DNA from: Bacteroidia bacterium
GTDB lineage: Bacteria; Bacteroidota; Bacteroidia; Bacteroidales; CAJPTX01
Assembly: GCA_905373475.1 (NCBI GenBank)
Contig: CAJPTC010000008.1
Coordinates: 1 to 64,000 of the forward strand
Direction of reading: 5' to 3'
DNA: 64,000 nt
In this document: piece by piece, positions 1-9,611 of the stretch
How the letters are laid out: each line of letters begins with the position of its first letter
Position numbering within the stretch: the stretch's first letter is position 1
Notes under the pieces: generated by a model
The model's database searches: none
The model's input: the letters and a program-made list of their open reading frames with translations, nothing else
Told to the model about the DNA's origin: nothing
Made by a program: the position numbers and the translations under genes

Positions 1-181
1 TTTTTTGTTTTTTCAAAGTTCTCAATTTTGAAGCTTACACACTTTTTTTGGGACAGTATCAAAAAAGTTACATAAAAGCAACAATTTCTTCCACGAATGT
101 TGTTTTTGTTTAAACGTGTATCTGAACGGAACGCTCTTCCTCAGACAAGCCCTACAAACAACAAGCAAGACCTCCCCTTAA

Positions 182-201
182 AATAGGCGCTCGCACCTAT
201 T
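182..201 (-). terminator. weak hairpin at the end of the CLC gene
   Basis: AATAGG (182-187) pairs with CCTATT (196-201), followed on the minus strand by a short TTTTAA. The stem is only six pairs and overlaps the stop codon, so terminator activity is uncertain. Confidence 0.3.
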
Positions 202-1954
202 CGTTAGAGAACTGGACAAGAAGATCGCGGTAGGCGGAAAAAATAGTAGCCTTCGAGACAAAACCAATGTAGACCTCGTTGTGCACTATAGGCAGATTCC
301 AAGCGCCAGAGATCTCGAACTTGTCCATCACGCTACTCATATTTTCATCGAGATCCACGACGGCAGGAGGTAGCGTCATAAAATCGCGCACGTAATGGTC
401 GTCGTACTTTTCCGAATCGAACATAACGGGGCGTATATCATCGAGCAATAAAATTCCTAGTAGATGTCCTGTCTCATCGGTTACGGGAAATATATTCCGA
501 TGCGATTTGGCTACCGTCTTTACCAACTCTCCGAGTGTTTGCTCGGGATGCACGGGAATGAGATCGGTTTCTATTACATTGCGCAGCGAAAGCATGGTAA
601 GCACCGCCTTGTCTTTATGATGCGTGATCAGATCGCCCTGCAGAGCCAGCTGCCGCGTGTAAATAGAGTGCTTATCAAAATACGAGCTGGTGATATACGC
701 CACTGTGGCAGTAATCATAAGCGGCATAAGGAGTACGTACCCGCCCGTGAGTTCCGCTATGAGGAATATCCCCAACAAAGGCGCATGCATAACTCCTGCC
801 ATAGCGCCAGACATGCCTACGAGTACAAAATTTGCTTCGCCCACACCCGCATTCAACCCTTGATTGAGACAAGTACACAAAAAGAAGCCAGAGACTGCGC
901 CTACAAAAAGAGTGGGAGCAAAAGAGCCCCCTACCCCGCCACCTCCGTTGGTTGCTGCCATAGCGAAGACCTTAAGCAATAACAAACCAACCAAAAAGAG
1001 AAGAATTATCCAACGGTTGTTAGCAAAAGCTTCGAGCGGCGAGCTGTGAAGAAGAGTTGTAACGTTTCCCTCAAATAACGATTGTACCGACTCATAGCCT
1101 TCACCATAAAGTGGGGGGAAGAAAAATATCATAACACCCAAGAGTACAGCCCCGATGGCTACCTTTTGATACGGGTGCTGTTTGAAACGACCGAACCAAC
1201 TCTCCATACGTACCGCCATTCGGGTAAAATAGACCGATACGAGTCCTGTAAAGAGCCCGAGCAGAAGGTAATAGGGGGTTTTGGGAAGGTCAAACGGAAC
1301 ATTATAGACAAAATGGAAAAGCGTTGCGTCGCCCAAAAGAAAGGAGGAAACAAGCGTTGCCGAGACCGCACTCACTAGCAAAGGTACTATGGAACTCAGC
1401 GTGAGGTCTAGCATCAAGACCTCAAGCGTAAAGACCATGCCCGCCAAGGGGGCTTTGAAAATAGCAGCAACCCCTGCTGCAGCACCGCACCCGACCATGA
1501 GGTTCATGGTCTTGCTATCTAGCTTTAGTAAGCGTGCTACGTTAGAACCTATCGCCGCTCCTGTTAAGACCACTGGCGACTCTGCCCCTACCGAACCTCC
1601 GAACCCAATAGTAACGCTACTCGTAAGAATAGAACTCCACGTGTTGTGGAGACGTATACGCCCGCGGTGGCGCGAAATGGCATACAGAATACGCGTTACG
1701 CCGTGGCTAATGTTATCGCGCACCACATAGCGCACTAACCAATAGGTAAGAAGTATACCTACCCCAGGTAGCACCAAGTAAAGAATACTACCATACGGAT
1801 TGTCTGTCAGAGATAAGACAAACTCGTGCGTCCAGTGCACGGTATGTTTCAGCAACACTGCAGCAAGCCCACAGAGGATACCAACAATGAAACTCACCAC
1901 TAGAGCGTGTCGCCGTGTTGCAAGCCGACACCAACCAATAAAACGATTCTCCAT
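197..1954 (-). CDS. CLC-family chloride channel/antiporter with CBS domains
   Basis: Membrane protein moving chloride, probably in exchange for protons. About the first 430 residues are hydrophobic helices typical of the CLC fold. A GAESP stretch carries the gating glutamate (about E125), and LEVLML near residue 178 carries the second glutamate that marks proton-coupled antiporters. The C-terminal 130 residues form a cytoplasmic CBS pair, the usual ligand-sensing module. The reading frame opens at a GTG (1978), but the ATG at 1954 starts directly on MENRFIGW and is preferred. A short hairpin (182-201) overlaps the stop codon. The family is clear; transporter versus channel is inferred from the two glutamates. 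Confidence 0.92.
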   Translation of the reverse strand: MENRFIGWCRLATRRHALVVSFIVGILCGLAAVLLKHTVHWTHEFVLSLTDNPYGSILYLVLPGVGILLTYWLVRYVVRDNISHGVTRILYAISRHRGRIRLHNTWSSILTSSVTIGFGGSVGAESPVVLTGAAIGSNVARLLKLDSKTMNLMVGCGAAAGVAAIFKAPLAGMVFTLEVLMLDLTLSSIVPLLVSAVSATLVSSFLLGDATLFHFVYNVPFDLPKTPYYLLLGLFTGLVSVYFTRMAVRMESWFGRFKQHPYQKVAIGAVLLGVMIFFFPPLYGEGYESVQSLFEGNVTTLLHSSPLEAFANNRWIILLFLVGLLLLKVFAMAATNGGGGVGGSFAPTLFVGAVSGFFLCTCLNQGLNAGVGEANFVLVGMSGAMAGVMHAPLLGIFLIAELTGGYVLLMPLMITATVAYITSSYFDKHSIYTRQLALQGDLITHHKDKAVLTMLSLRNVIETDLIPVHPEQTLGELVKTVAKSHRNIFPVTDETGHLLGILLLDDIRPVMFDSEKYDDHYVRDFMTLPPAVVDLDENMSSVMDKFEISGAWNLPIVHNEVYIGFVSKATIFSAYRDLLVQFSNE

Positions 1955-2145
1955 GAAAATTAAGGAAGGGAAAAACACTACAAAAGGAGGCTTTTAAGTA
2001 GTAAATACCTAAAAGACAAAATTCCTCTCCGCAGACATCTGATATGCGATACTGCCAAAAGCGCGCGATGCTCATCAAATAGATAAGCAAAGCATACTTA
2101 GGCAAATCACATTCCTCCTACGAGAGAAGTAACCTACCTAGTTAC

Positions 2146-2844
2146 TTACTTCCGTAACTCAAATTTTCCAGGGTAAATTTCGTAGGTCTCTTTCCCATAG
2201 TGAAAGATTCGAGCGGGCTTCTTACCTATAAGATCCGTCTTCTCGCCCTCGATACGGAGCATCGTACCTTCACGCAGTCCTACGACCGTCATATCGCGGT
2301 TCAGCTCTATGTATTCTATAATTCGCTCTTCGCGCGTCTCGCCTGCATGCCCTGCGGGGTTCGCATCCAAGTAATGAGGATTGATTTGGAAATCTACCAA
2401 GTGTAACGCCTCAAATCCGTGGGGCACTACTGCTGGCATATCATTCGTGGTGCTGATTGTAGGGCAACTTACGTTAGAACCCGCACTCCACCCTACGTAT
2501 GGAGTTCCTGCTATTACCTTTTCGCGTATCACACCCAACAGGTCTTTTTCTTGCATCTGCTGTAACAAGCGCCATGTATTGCCACCACCGATTACAATAG
2601 CCTCTGCATCCTGCAAAAGCTGTTTCGGCGCATCTACTTTATGCACCGAATCTACTGCAATACCCGCTTCAGCAAATCTTTTAGCAACCTTGTCCAGATA
2701 GGCATCGTACGAAAAACGCACGCCCGCGTAGGGTATAAATGCCACTCGTTTCACCCCTTTCAAGAAATTCCCGATCTCGGGCATTGCGTAAGCAAGATAT
2801 TCCTCGCCAGCATTAGTCGAATTGCTAATCAGCAGTAGTCTCAT
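2146..2844 (-). CDS. pepE: dipeptidase E (alpha-aspartyl dipeptidase)
   Basis: Cytoplasmic serine peptidase of family S51 that cleaves dipeptides with N-terminal aspartate. The three residues of the known PepE triad are all present at the expected positions: S120 in GWSAGSN, D135 in TTNDMP and H157 in INPHY. The 232-residue length equals that of enterobacterial PepE, and the N-terminus MRLLLISNST is typical. ATG start. It stands alone between the CLC and CPBP genes. A peptide-fermenting organism would use it to finish peptide breakdown; that role is inferred from the general gene content. Confidence 0.95.
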   Translation of the reverse strand: MRLLLISNSTNAGEEYLAYAMPEIGNFLKGVKRVAFIPYAGVRFSYDAYLDKVAKRFAEAGIAVDSVHKVDAPKQLLQDAEAIVIGGGNTWRLLQQMQEKDLLGVIREKVIAGTPYVGWSAGSNVSCPTISTTNDMPAVVPHGFEALHLVDFQINPHYLDANPAGHAGETREERIIEYIELNRDMTVVGLREGTMLRIEGEKTDLIGKKPARIFHYGKETYEIYPGKFELRK

Positions 2845-2967
2845 CTCTAATCCCTCGTATTTGGTTAGCGCTAAGTTACAACAAAAAGGGAATAGCGCAA
2901 GGCATTAAACCTGCCCTGCTCTAACTACGCTCTCCGACAAAAACGACAAGGAAATCTGGGAAATACG

Positions 2968-3834
2968 CTATCTACGTGCGCCATACAGTTTCCGCGCCAT
3001 ATAGACCAGCGAAAAACTGCAAAGCAGCGCTAAAGAGACGATGTAGACATTAAAATCGGGGTCGGCTATGCTAGTCTCCCCTGTCTGGTTATAAACGATA
3101 AAATAGAGCAGTACCGCCCCTGCATTGTTGAACGCATGCACAAAAATAGGAAGCCACAGGGTCTTGCTGTAATAGAAAAGATAGCCCAGTACAGCTCCGA
3201 GAAATACTCGAGCTATGATCCCTGCAAACTGAAAATGCACAATCCCGAATATAATTGCCACGACCCAAATAGCAAGATGCCCATTCATGCCGCGCTTAAT
3301 GAATAGGGACTGTAGTAGCCCCCGAAATAGCATCTCTTCGCACACAGCGGGTGCAATAGCTATTACGATAATATTGGCAAACAAAACAGACCATTGTTCG
3401 GTACAAAGCATTTGCTTAATCAGCTCCTCAGCACTCCGTTCAAAGTCTAGAGCCCATTCAGGAAGGGGAAAAAGACCGTTGAGATAGACCAATACCCATA
3501 CAATGGGCTGAATAACGAACGCAAAGCAAAGAGCTGCGAAAAAGTCGCGAACTCTTAGGAGGTGCGATGCAAAATAGAGTGAATAGGGTTCTCTATGAAT
3601 GTGTCGCCAAACAAGAACAGGCAAGCCGATTAAGCAAAAGGTCGAATAGAGTTGTGTGATGCGCAACATCCATGTATTGGATGCATACGCTGGATAGAAC
3701 AGTCCGACGATATACGATGTAACCCCAACAAGTATAGCCCCACCTATGATGAGCGAGAGGAGTAAAAGTAATTCTACCGTCACGCTTCTTTCAGGCGTGG
3801 GTTCGGGAACGACCAAGCGAATTTTACTTTGCAT
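2968..3834 (-). CDS. CPBP-family intramembrane metalloprotease
   Basis: Membrane protein of the CPBP (CAAX protease and bacteriocin-processing, Abi) family. Several hydrophobic segments surround the three family motifs: EEMLFRG with the paired glutamates and arginine, a histidine in FGIVHF, and HAFNN with the third metal-binding position. Substrate cannot be told from sequence; relatives act in prenyl-protein processing or bacteriocin immunity. The frame opens at GTG (3858), but the ATG at 3834 is favoured; it still overlaps the end of the upstream nuclease gene by about 11 bases, which suggests translational coupling. Confidence 0.85.
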   Translation of the reverse strand: MQSKIRLVVPEPTPERSVTVELLLLLSLIIGGAILVGVTSYIVGLFYPAYASNTWMLRITQLYSTFCLIGLPVLVWRHIHREPYSLYFASHLLRVRDFFAALCFAFVIQPIVWVLVYLNGLFPLPEWALDFERSAEELIKQMLCTEQWSVLFANIIVIAIAPAVCEEMLFRGLLQSLFIKRGMNGHLAIWVVAIIFGIVHFQFAGIIARVFLGAVLGYLFYYSKTLWLPIFVHAFNNAGAVLLYFIVYNQTGETSIADPDFNVYIVSLALLCSFSLVYMARKLYGARR

Positions 3835-4804
3835 GCCAAAAACTTTTATCGTATTCACGCTCGATTTTCACCTCGATAGAATCGGCAAGGAGCGGGAAAA
3901 AATCTAAACCACTCACACGCTCCAGACTATCTATCGTGCAACGAAAAGAATCTAAGGGCTTTGGAGACTCTTCATTGCGAAGCAAGAAACCTACAGCCTT
4001 CCAATGCCCCGCATTTCGTGTAAGAAGCGCCTTGTAAAAATGGGAAGGAACGGGGATTAGATTATGTCCAATGGTACGCATATCCTCCAAGAAAAGCGGT
4101 CCTGTGGTCACATAGAGCGTATCATTCTGTTCAACCCACCGACGCACCTGCTCTTCAAGATCTTTCCACTTACGGCGATTAAACGCCGCTAATTGGGGCG
4201 AAATATTGGTGAAGTAAAACGATTCTTTCATAGCCTGCGAACTCCAAGCCATATCGGCAGCAGGTGCCAAATGTCCCTTGTCGTACCCAGTGCGTTTATA
4301 ATCGCCGTTATTCGCGGTTTCGGACACGCGGGGATCTTGCTTGAATGCTCCTTCACGCTTGGTCACTTTCTGCAATTCAGATGGCAAAAACTGGTAGGCT
4401 ACCCAGACAGATTGTTTGTAGCGTGGCGAAAAAGCGAACGTAAAGCCTAAGTTGTAGAAAACCTCTAGTGTGGTATCGGTAGCAATGGGTTCTTCGAGAT
4501 ACTTGAGTTTCGATAAATCCTGTCGTAAATCTATTGTCTCGCTTTGCGTTGCAACGGAAGGCAACTCTTTGTTTTCCTCACCCGTAGCAACAAGCTTTAC
4601 ACTGTCGGAACGAACAGCTGCATTCTCTTGCGTCTGGGACTTTTGTTCCACCTCCGCAGAATAAGCTGTACTCTGTGCACGGTGCGCTGTGCCGCACGTT
4701 GCCCCCAACAAGACAAAACTCAGGAGGAAGAGGACTATAAAAAGTCGGAATAAAAAGGTTTTCAATTTCGTAAGCGATTTAATACGCCAATGATATACGC
4801 ACAC
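3824..4804 (-). CDS. exported DNA/RNA non-specific endonuclease (NUC1 family)
   Basis: Nuclease of the beta-beta-alpha metal family. The active-site block reads DKGHLAPAAD, with the catalytic histidine in the DRGH-type motif, followed by NISPQLAAFNRRKW that supplies the metal-binding asparagine. A strongly hydrophobic segment before GATCG is a signal peptide or membrane anchor, so the enzyme should act outside the cytoplasm, scavenging nucleic acid. The start is uncertain: the open frame reaches a GTG at 4909, but the first 35 residues there look like untranslated DNA. GTG 4804 or TTG 4765 places the signal peptide near the N-terminus. The stop overlaps the start of the CPBP protease gene. 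Confidence 0.85.
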   Translation of the reverse strand: MCVYHWRIKSLTKLKTFLFRLFIVLFLLSFVLLGATCGTAHRAQSTAYSAEVEQKSQTQENAAVRSDSVKLVATGEENKELPSVATQSETIDLRQDLSKLKYLEEPIATDTTLEVFYNLGFTFAFSPRYKQSVWVAYQFLPSELQKVTKREGAFKQDPRVSETANNGDYKRTGYDKGHLAPAADMAWSSQAMKESFYFTNISPQLAAFNRRKWKDLEEQVRRWVEQNDTLYVTTGPLFLEDMRTIGHNLIPVPSHFYKALLTRNAGHWKAVGFLLRNEESPKPLDSFRCTIDSLERVSGLDFFPLLADSIEVKIEREYDKSFWHAK

Positions 4805-4944
4805 TAAACACCTCCGAAGAGAACGAAATACACCACAGCGCAAAGGTAGTTTTAATCTTTTAGTAGGGAGTCTACCCCTTTCGGGAAGTAGCACTTTGGA
4901 CTTTCGCACTCTAAAAGATTATTAAACAAGGCAAGCTCCTGCGC

Positions 4945-4976
4945 AAAAAAAAAGCGGCGTGCAAAAGCACGCCGCT
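4945..4976 (-). terminator. rho-independent terminator of the EamA transporter
   Basis: A perfect 10-bp stem, AGCGGCGTGC / GCACGCCGCT with AAAA loop (4953-4976), is followed on the minus strand by a run of T. It lies 28 bases past the stop codon at 5005. Confidence 0.85.
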
Positions 4977-5004
4977 AGACGTAATATCCTTAGTAGATGC
5001 AATC

Positions 5005-5952
5005 CTACAAAGGTTGCATCGGAGGTATGCTCTTAGCTCGCCTACGCAAAAACTTTAGCTTCGTTTCAGAGACTAGTATGGCTGCAAAGATGAGCACAAA
5101 GCCTATGGCAAGCATTGTGGTTATTTTCTCGTTAGTGAAAACCACTCCAAAGAGTACGCAGAAGAGCGACTCTGTTGCTAAAATAATAGCAGCACTGCTG
5201 GCATCGGTAAACTTTTGCCCCAAGTTCTGCAATAACAGTGCGAGCGCCGTAGCTACAATGGCAAGGTAGCCTATGGCAAGCCAAAGCTCCTGCCCCCATT
5301 GCGCCTTCTGTATAACTTCTGGATCTTGTATAAAAACCGTCGCAACGGCAAAAATGCCCGCAAAAAAGAATTGTAGGATAGTAATTAAGATCGGGTCTTT
5401 CTCGTGACTAAAACGCTCTATCGTAACAATATGAGCCGCGAAGAAAATCCCGCTGAGAAGCGCCAATGCATCTGGTGCAGTAAAACCCGCGTACTGCGCT
5501 TCAAGAGAAGACGAACTCTCGCCAAATGAAATAAGCCCGATCCCTGTAATGCATAGCAGAGCAGCAATGATGTTGTATAGATCGGGTTTTACACGGTTTA
5601 CTGCCCACGCCAAAAAGGGAACAATCACACAATAGGCGGCTGACAAGAAGCCACTCCGCCCAGGTGCTCCTTGAGCTTCTGTAACCCCAAACGTCTGCGC
5701 AGAATGCGCCAGAAACAAACAAAAACCTATCACCAAACCACTAACGATGTACGAAGGGTTGATCTGTTTCAAACGCTTAAAAAAGATGATCCCCAGTACT
5801 GCAAATGCGATGAGAAAACGCAATGCGATGAGTAGATTGGGGTGTATTGTTCCCGTGGTACTCTTAGATACCACAAGTGTACTCCCCCATATAATGGCAA
5901 CCAGCAGCAACGCTAACCGTGCCCACAACTTTGTACTACCTCCAAACCCCAT
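5005..5952 (-). CDS. EamA/DMT-superfamily permease
   Basis: A 315-residue inner-membrane transporter with ten hydrophobic helices arranged as two EamA repeats. The first repeat starts with IIWGSTLVVSK, a common DMT pattern; the second occupies roughly residues 165-300. Such proteins export amino acids or other small metabolites, but the substrate is not readable from the sequence. It ends in a basic tail (KFLRRRAKS). ATG start and its own strong terminator indicate a single-gene unit. Confidence 0.85.
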   Translation of the reverse strand: MGFGGSTKLWARLALLLVAIIWGSTLVVSKSTTGTIHPNLLIALRFLIAFAVLGIIFFKRLKQINPSYIVSGLVIGFCLFLAHSAQTFGVTEAQGAPGRSGFLSAAYCVIVPFLAWAVNRVKPDLYNIIAALLCITGIGLISFGESSSSLEAQYAGFTAPDALALLSGIFFAAHIVTIERFSHEKDPILITILQFFFAGIFAVATVFIQDPEVIQKAQWGQELWLAIGYLAIVATALALLLQNLGQKFTDASSAAIILATESLFCVLFGVVFTNEKITTMLAIGFVLIFAAILVSETKLKFLRRRAKSIPPMQPL

Positions 5953-6071
5953 TATGCCTTATTTCTATTTCAATTTATACCACACGGGCTAGCTACAAAC
6001 GCCACGCCGAAAAGAACAGCGCAAAAATAGCAACTCCGTTTAGAACAATGCAGCCTCCCCTCTTGTTCAAT

Positions 6072-6102
6072 AAAAAAGGCGTAGGAGCTAACCCACGCCT
6101 TT
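6072..6102 (-). terminator. rho-independent terminator after methionine gamma-lyase
   Basis: AAAGGCGT (6075-6082) pairs with ACGCCTTT (6095-6102), with two further G-C pairs inside the loop. A T run on the minus strand follows. It lies 37 bases beyond the mgl stop codon. Confidence 0.75.
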
Positions 6103-6138
6103 ACTTTGTGCGCCTTGACGACGCCTGTGCTTACTCTC

Positions 6139-7377
6139 TTAGAATGTGCTTGTCTTTTTCGACGGCTTATGAGCCGCCTCAAGCGCTTGTTTCAAATCTG
6201 CAATGATATCATCTGCATCTTCCAGACCCACCGAAAGACGAATGAGCCCATCGGTTATATCGCTCTCGGCACGTTCTTCGGGCGTGTAGGGCGAGTGTGT
6301 CATGCTTGCAGGATGCTGAATAAGTGTTTCGGCATCTCCCAAACTTACAGCCACTTTCGCCAACTGCACCGAATTGATAAGCTTTTTCCCTACCTCAAGG
6401 TCGCCTTTAATTTCAAAAGCAATCATCGCCCCAGGGAGTTTCATTTGCTTCTTGGCCAATTCGTACTGCGGAAAGCTTTTCAAACCTGGGTAGTAAACCG
6501 TCTTTACATCGGGGTGCGCTTCCAAGAACTCAGCCACTTTCTGCGCATTGGCACAGTGACGCTCCAAACGGATAGCAAGTGTTTTCATCCCTCGCCCAAT
6601 TAGGTAGGCTTCAAAAGGACCTAAGCATGCGCCCGTCATATCCTTTACCCCTACCAAACGCACCTGATCAATAAACTCTTTCTTGCCCACTACAAAGCCC
6701 GCGATTACATCGCCGTGCCCATTCAAATACTTCGTAGCAGAATGGATTACAACGTCTGCACCAAGTTCTATTGGGCGCTGGAGATACGGAGAACAATAGG
6801 TGTTATCTACATACACTTGGCAAGCAGGGTTGTGCTTGTGTACCATCTTTGCAATGGCTTCGATGTCTGCCAAGTACATGTTGGGGTTTGCAGGGGTTTC
6901 GAGGTAAACCACCTTCGTATTGGGGCGAAGCGCCTTCTGTACGGCATCAATATCGCGCGTATCGACAAAGGTTACTTCTACACCAAAACGCGACAACCCG
7001 TGCTTCAAAAACGCGAAAGTACAGCCGTAAAGCGTCTTCGCTGCCACGATGTGATCGCCCGCCGAAACACTAACCCAAAGCGCCGCCGTAACAGCACCTA
7101 TACCCGATGCGGTAGACATCGCCGCTTCTGCACCTTCGAGATCTGCCAAACGGACTTCAATCTCTGTACTGTTCGGGTTGCCCAAACGCGTATAGATATA
7201 ACCGTCTTCCTCTAGCGCAAACCGACGTCCTCCCTGCTCAGCCGAATCAAACTCAAAAGTCGAGGTCTGATAAATAGGGCTCGCGAGTGCACCAAACTCG
7301 TTGTGGAGATGACCGCTGTGAATTGCTCGCGTGGAAAAGCCGTTAAACTTCTCCTTCTCACTTTTTTTACATGCCAT
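6139..7377 (-). CDS. mgl: methionine gamma-lyase (PLP enzyme)
   Basis: PLP-dependent enzyme of the Cys/Met metabolism family that splits methionine into methanethiol, ammonia and 2-oxobutyrate. The PLP lysine is K216 in SATKYLNGHGD. TLYGCTFAFL holds the tyrosine and the active-site cysteine (C119) that distinguish methionine gamma-lyases from cystathionine lyases. Length 412 against about 400 for the family. It follows the methylmalonyl-CoA decarboxylase genes but a hairpin separates them. Its product 2-oxobutyrate can feed propionate formation. This is the volatile-sulfur enzyme of oral Porphyromonas; cystathionine lyase activity cannot be fully excluded. Confidence 0.93.
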   Translation of the reverse strand: MACKKSEKEKFNGFSTRAIHSGHLHNEFGALASPIYQTSTFEFDSAEQGGRRFALEEDGYIYTRLGNPNSTEIEVRLADLEGAEAAMSTASGIGAVTAALWVSVSAGDHIVAAKTLYGCTFAFLKHGLSRFGVEVTFVDTRDIDAVQKALRPNTKVVYLETPANPNMYLADIEAIAKMVHKHNPACQVYVDNTYCSPYLQRPIELGADVVIHSATKYLNGHGDVIAGFVVGKKEFIDQVRLVGVKDMTGACLGPFEAYLIGRGMKTLAIRLERHCANAQKVAEFLEAHPDVKTVYYPGLKSFPQYELAKKQMKLPGAMIAFEIKGDLEVGKKLINSVQLAKVAVSLGDAETLIQHPASMTHSPYTPEERAESDITDGLIRLSVGLEDADDIIADLKQALEAAHKPSKKTSTF

Positions 7378-7398
7378 GATGTCTAGTAATTTTTAGGT

Positions 7399-7439
7399 AA
7401 AAAAATACGAGGCAACGATTTTATTCGCACCTCGTATTT
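7399..7439 (-). terminator. terminator after the decarboxylase operon
   Basis: A 10-bp stem, AAATACGAGG (7403-7412) with CCTCGTATTT (7430-7439), is followed on the minus strand by a T run. It lies between the mmdB stop and the mgl start, so mgl is probably a separate unit or is read by partial readthrough. Confidence 0.75.
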
Positions 7440-7453
7440 GCTCATTTCAAACA

Positions 7454-8659
7454 CTACTTTAAGAAGCTCAATAGTACCCCTGCCGCAACGGCACTACCGA
7501 TCACGCCCGCCACATTAGGCGCCATGGCGTGCATCAACAAGTGGTTCGTTTTGTCGTACTGCAAACCTAATGTTTGCGAAATACGCGCACTATCAGGCAC
7601 AGCCGAAACTCCCGCATTGCCAATAAGTGGGTTGATCTTGTTCTCCTTCTTCAGGAACAAGTTCATAAACTTCACAAAGCATACGCCCGAAGCCGTTGCC
7701 AAGAAGAACGAGAAAGCACCAATAGCAAAGACAAGGACAGAACTCCAAGTTAGGAAGCCCTTGTCAACACCGTCAACAATGCGTACCGCCTGCGTAGAAG
7801 CTCCCACGGTAAGCCCCAACAGCATTGTAACAATGTCAATGAGCGGACCTTTCGCCGTATCTGCTAAACGCTTAGTTACCCCACTCTCCTTCAAAATGTT
7901 ACCAAAGAATAGCATCCCGAGCAAAGGCAAACCAGAAGGCACTAACAACAAGGTTAGCAACACACCAATTATAGGGAAAAGCACCTTTTCTGTCTTGCTC
8001 ACCTTACGGGGCGTGCGCATGCGAATCAGTCGTTCTTTCTTGGTTGTGAAAAGGCGCATTACTGGGGGTTGAATCACTGGCACTAACGCCATATACGAAT
8101 AGGCTGAGATGGCAATAGCCCCCATCAACTGCGGTGCGAGCTGCGAAGAGAGGAAGATTGCCGTAGGACCATCTGCTCCACCAATTATCCCTATAGCGCC
8201 TGCCTCTTGGAATGTAAAGACCCCTGTAGCAATAGCCACCATATAAGCCCCGAAAATACCAAATTGCGCCGCTGCACCTATCAAAACCAATTTCGGGTTG
8301 GCAATAAGGTTTGAAAAATCGGTCATCGCGCCTATACCAAGAAAGATCAGTGGCGGATAGAACCCCTTTACAACACCGTAGTAGAGATAACTCAGCACAG
8401 AACCACTCTCATATATCCCAATCTGGTAACCCTCCTTGAATGGGATATTGCCGATGATAATCCCAAATCCGATCGGGATAAGCAACAACGGCTCATACTC
8501 TTTGAATACCCCTAAAAAGATGAAGACACAGCCAATCAGGATCATGAGTATGTGCTTGTAAGTCAAGCCCATAATGCCCGTGAACGAGGCAAAAGTCGCA
8601 AGGTGCTCCCCCATATAGGAGAAGAACCCCTGCGAAGCGTCTAGTAATAGCGATACCAT
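7454..8659 (-). CDS. mmdB: sodium-translocating decarboxylase beta subunit
   Basis: Integral membrane subunit that couples decarboxylation of carboxybiotin to sodium export. Its 401 residues form many hydrophobic helices, and it contains the family blocks GIIGGADGPTAIFLSSQLAP and GNAGVSAVPDSARI, which hold the conserved residues of the sodium pathway. It is the last of four genes (mmdA, mmdD, mmdC, mmdB) separated by 3 to about 80 bases, so it works with those subunits. Methylmalonyl-CoA is the likely substrate because the carboxyltransferase is of the acyl-CoA type; no oxaloacetate- or glutaconyl-specific subunit is present. Confidence 0.93.
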   Translation of the reverse strand: MVSLLLDASQGFFSYMGEHLATFASFTGIMGLTYKHILMILIGCVFIFLGVFKEYEPLLLIPIGFGIIIGNIPFKEGYQIGIYESGSVLSYLYYGVVKGFYPPLIFLGIGAMTDFSNLIANPKLVLIGAAAQFGIFGAYMVAIATGVFTFQEAGAIGIIGGADGPTAIFLSSQLAPQLMGAIAISAYSYMALVPVIQPPVMRLFTTKKERLIRMRTPRKVSKTEKVLFPIIGVLLTLLLVPSGLPLLGMLFFGNILKESGVTKRLADTAKGPLIDIVTMLLGLTVGASTQAVRIVDGVDKGFLTWSSVLVFAIGAFSFFLATASGVCFVKFMNLFLKKENKINPLIGNAGVSAVPDSARISQTLGLQYDKTNHLLMHAMAPNVAGVIGSAVAAGVLLSFLK

Positions 8660-8663
8660 GGCG

Positions 8664-9116
8664 TTAATCTCCTATCACTACGAGAAGATCTCCCTCCATC
8701 ACCGAGCCACCCTCGCTACAATTGATCGATACTACATGTCCGTCGCGGTCGGCATCGACGTTATTCTCCATTTTCATAGCCTCGAGAATAATCAAGGTCT
8801 GCCCCTTCTTCACCGCATCGCCTTGTTTTACAAGTACTTTCATGATAACACCTGGCAACGGCGAATTGATACCTGCCCCCGCAGCGGGAGCAGCTGTACG
8901 AGCGGGTTGTGGCTGTGCAGCTGGTGCACTGGGTTGAACAGCTGGCTGTGGCGTAACAGGACGCGGACGTGCAGCTACAGGCGCAGTCCCCGCGGCGTTA
9001 CTCTTTTCAACCATGTACAGTTCCCCATTAACCTCAACCTTGGCAGACGAATCAGACTCTTCGCTTATCGTTACCTCGTATGAAACCCCATTTATTACGT
9101 AATTATACTTCTTCAT
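8664..9116 (-). CDS. mmdC: biotin carrier subunit of the decarboxylase
   Basis: Carries the biotin that moves CO2 from the carboxyltransferase to the membrane subunit. An N-terminal region of about 40 residues is followed by a flexible Ala/Pro linker (residues 41-80) and a biotinyl domain (81-150). EAMKMEN contains the biotin-accepting lysine K115. The stop codon is four bases before mmdB, indicating coupled translation. Carriers of oxaloacetate decarboxylase look alike; assignment to methylmalonyl-CoA rests on the neighbours. Confidence 0.93.
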   Translation of the reverse strand: MKKYNYVINGVSYEVTISEESDSSAKVEVNGELYMVEKSNAAGTAPVAARPRPVTPQPAVQPSAPAAQPQPARTAAPAAGAGINSPLPGVIMKVLVKQGDAVKKGQTLIILEAMKMENNVDADRDGHVVSINCSEGGSVMEGDLLVVIGD

Positions 9117-9194
9117 GATTCAAAATTCTAGGTTCTAAACTTCAACACCCCCTGCGCAGCAAAAACACTGCCGCGAAAAAGATGCCCCTGTTAT

Positions 9195-9608
9195 TTATCT
9201 ACGAAAACGGTTGTGCAAAACAGCATAACTCTTAGAATTCCACGGCGAATAGCGACGCGAGAACTCCTGAATCGTAAGTTGTACGATTTCTTCGTCATGG
9301 CGCATATTATTGCTTTCGTGCAAAGCCAAGGAGATAGCCGCAATAACACCCGCCTGATCTACAACCTTCTTATCCCACGCGGAGGTCTGACCGTGCGTCT
9401 TGGTCGTACTACCCCCCTTAGACAGGTAACGATCTACCCCCTTGCCGATATACTTAAACACCAAGAAGATGAGTAACAGAGCCGATAGCACTACTGCCAT
9501 GGCAACGAGCGTCATGCCGAGCCCCGTAGGGTCGTGCTCAGCAAAATCATTCCCCGCAGCCTGAGCCGCAACTGCAGTCGTAGACTGCAATAATAGTATA
9601 TCTAACAT
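9195..9608 (-). CDS. mmdD: decarboxylase delta subunit, OadG family
   Basis: Small membrane subunit of 137 residues thought to hold the decarboxylase complex together. It has one clear transmembrane helix (about residues 28-52, GMTLVAMAVVLSALLLIF) followed by a charged cytoplasmic tail, the usual OadG/MmdD layout. The start codon lies three bases after the mmdA stop. Small subunits of this family diverge strongly, so identification leans on the helix plus tail pattern and position in the operon. Confidence 0.85.
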   Translation of the reverse strand: MLDILLLQSTTAVAAQAAGNDFAEHDPTGLGMTLVAMAVVLSALLLIFLVFKYIGKGVDRYLSKGGSTTKTHGQTSAWDKKVVDQAGVIAAISLALHESNNMRHDEEIVQLTIQEFSRRYSPWNSKSYAVLHNRFRR

Positions 9609-9611
9609 GGC

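Noticed and set aside
4700..4765. Lipoprotein signal in the exported nuclease (LLGATC)
   Set aside because: Threonine just before the cysteine does not fit the usual Gly/Ala/Ser, so I describe it only as a signal peptide or anchor.
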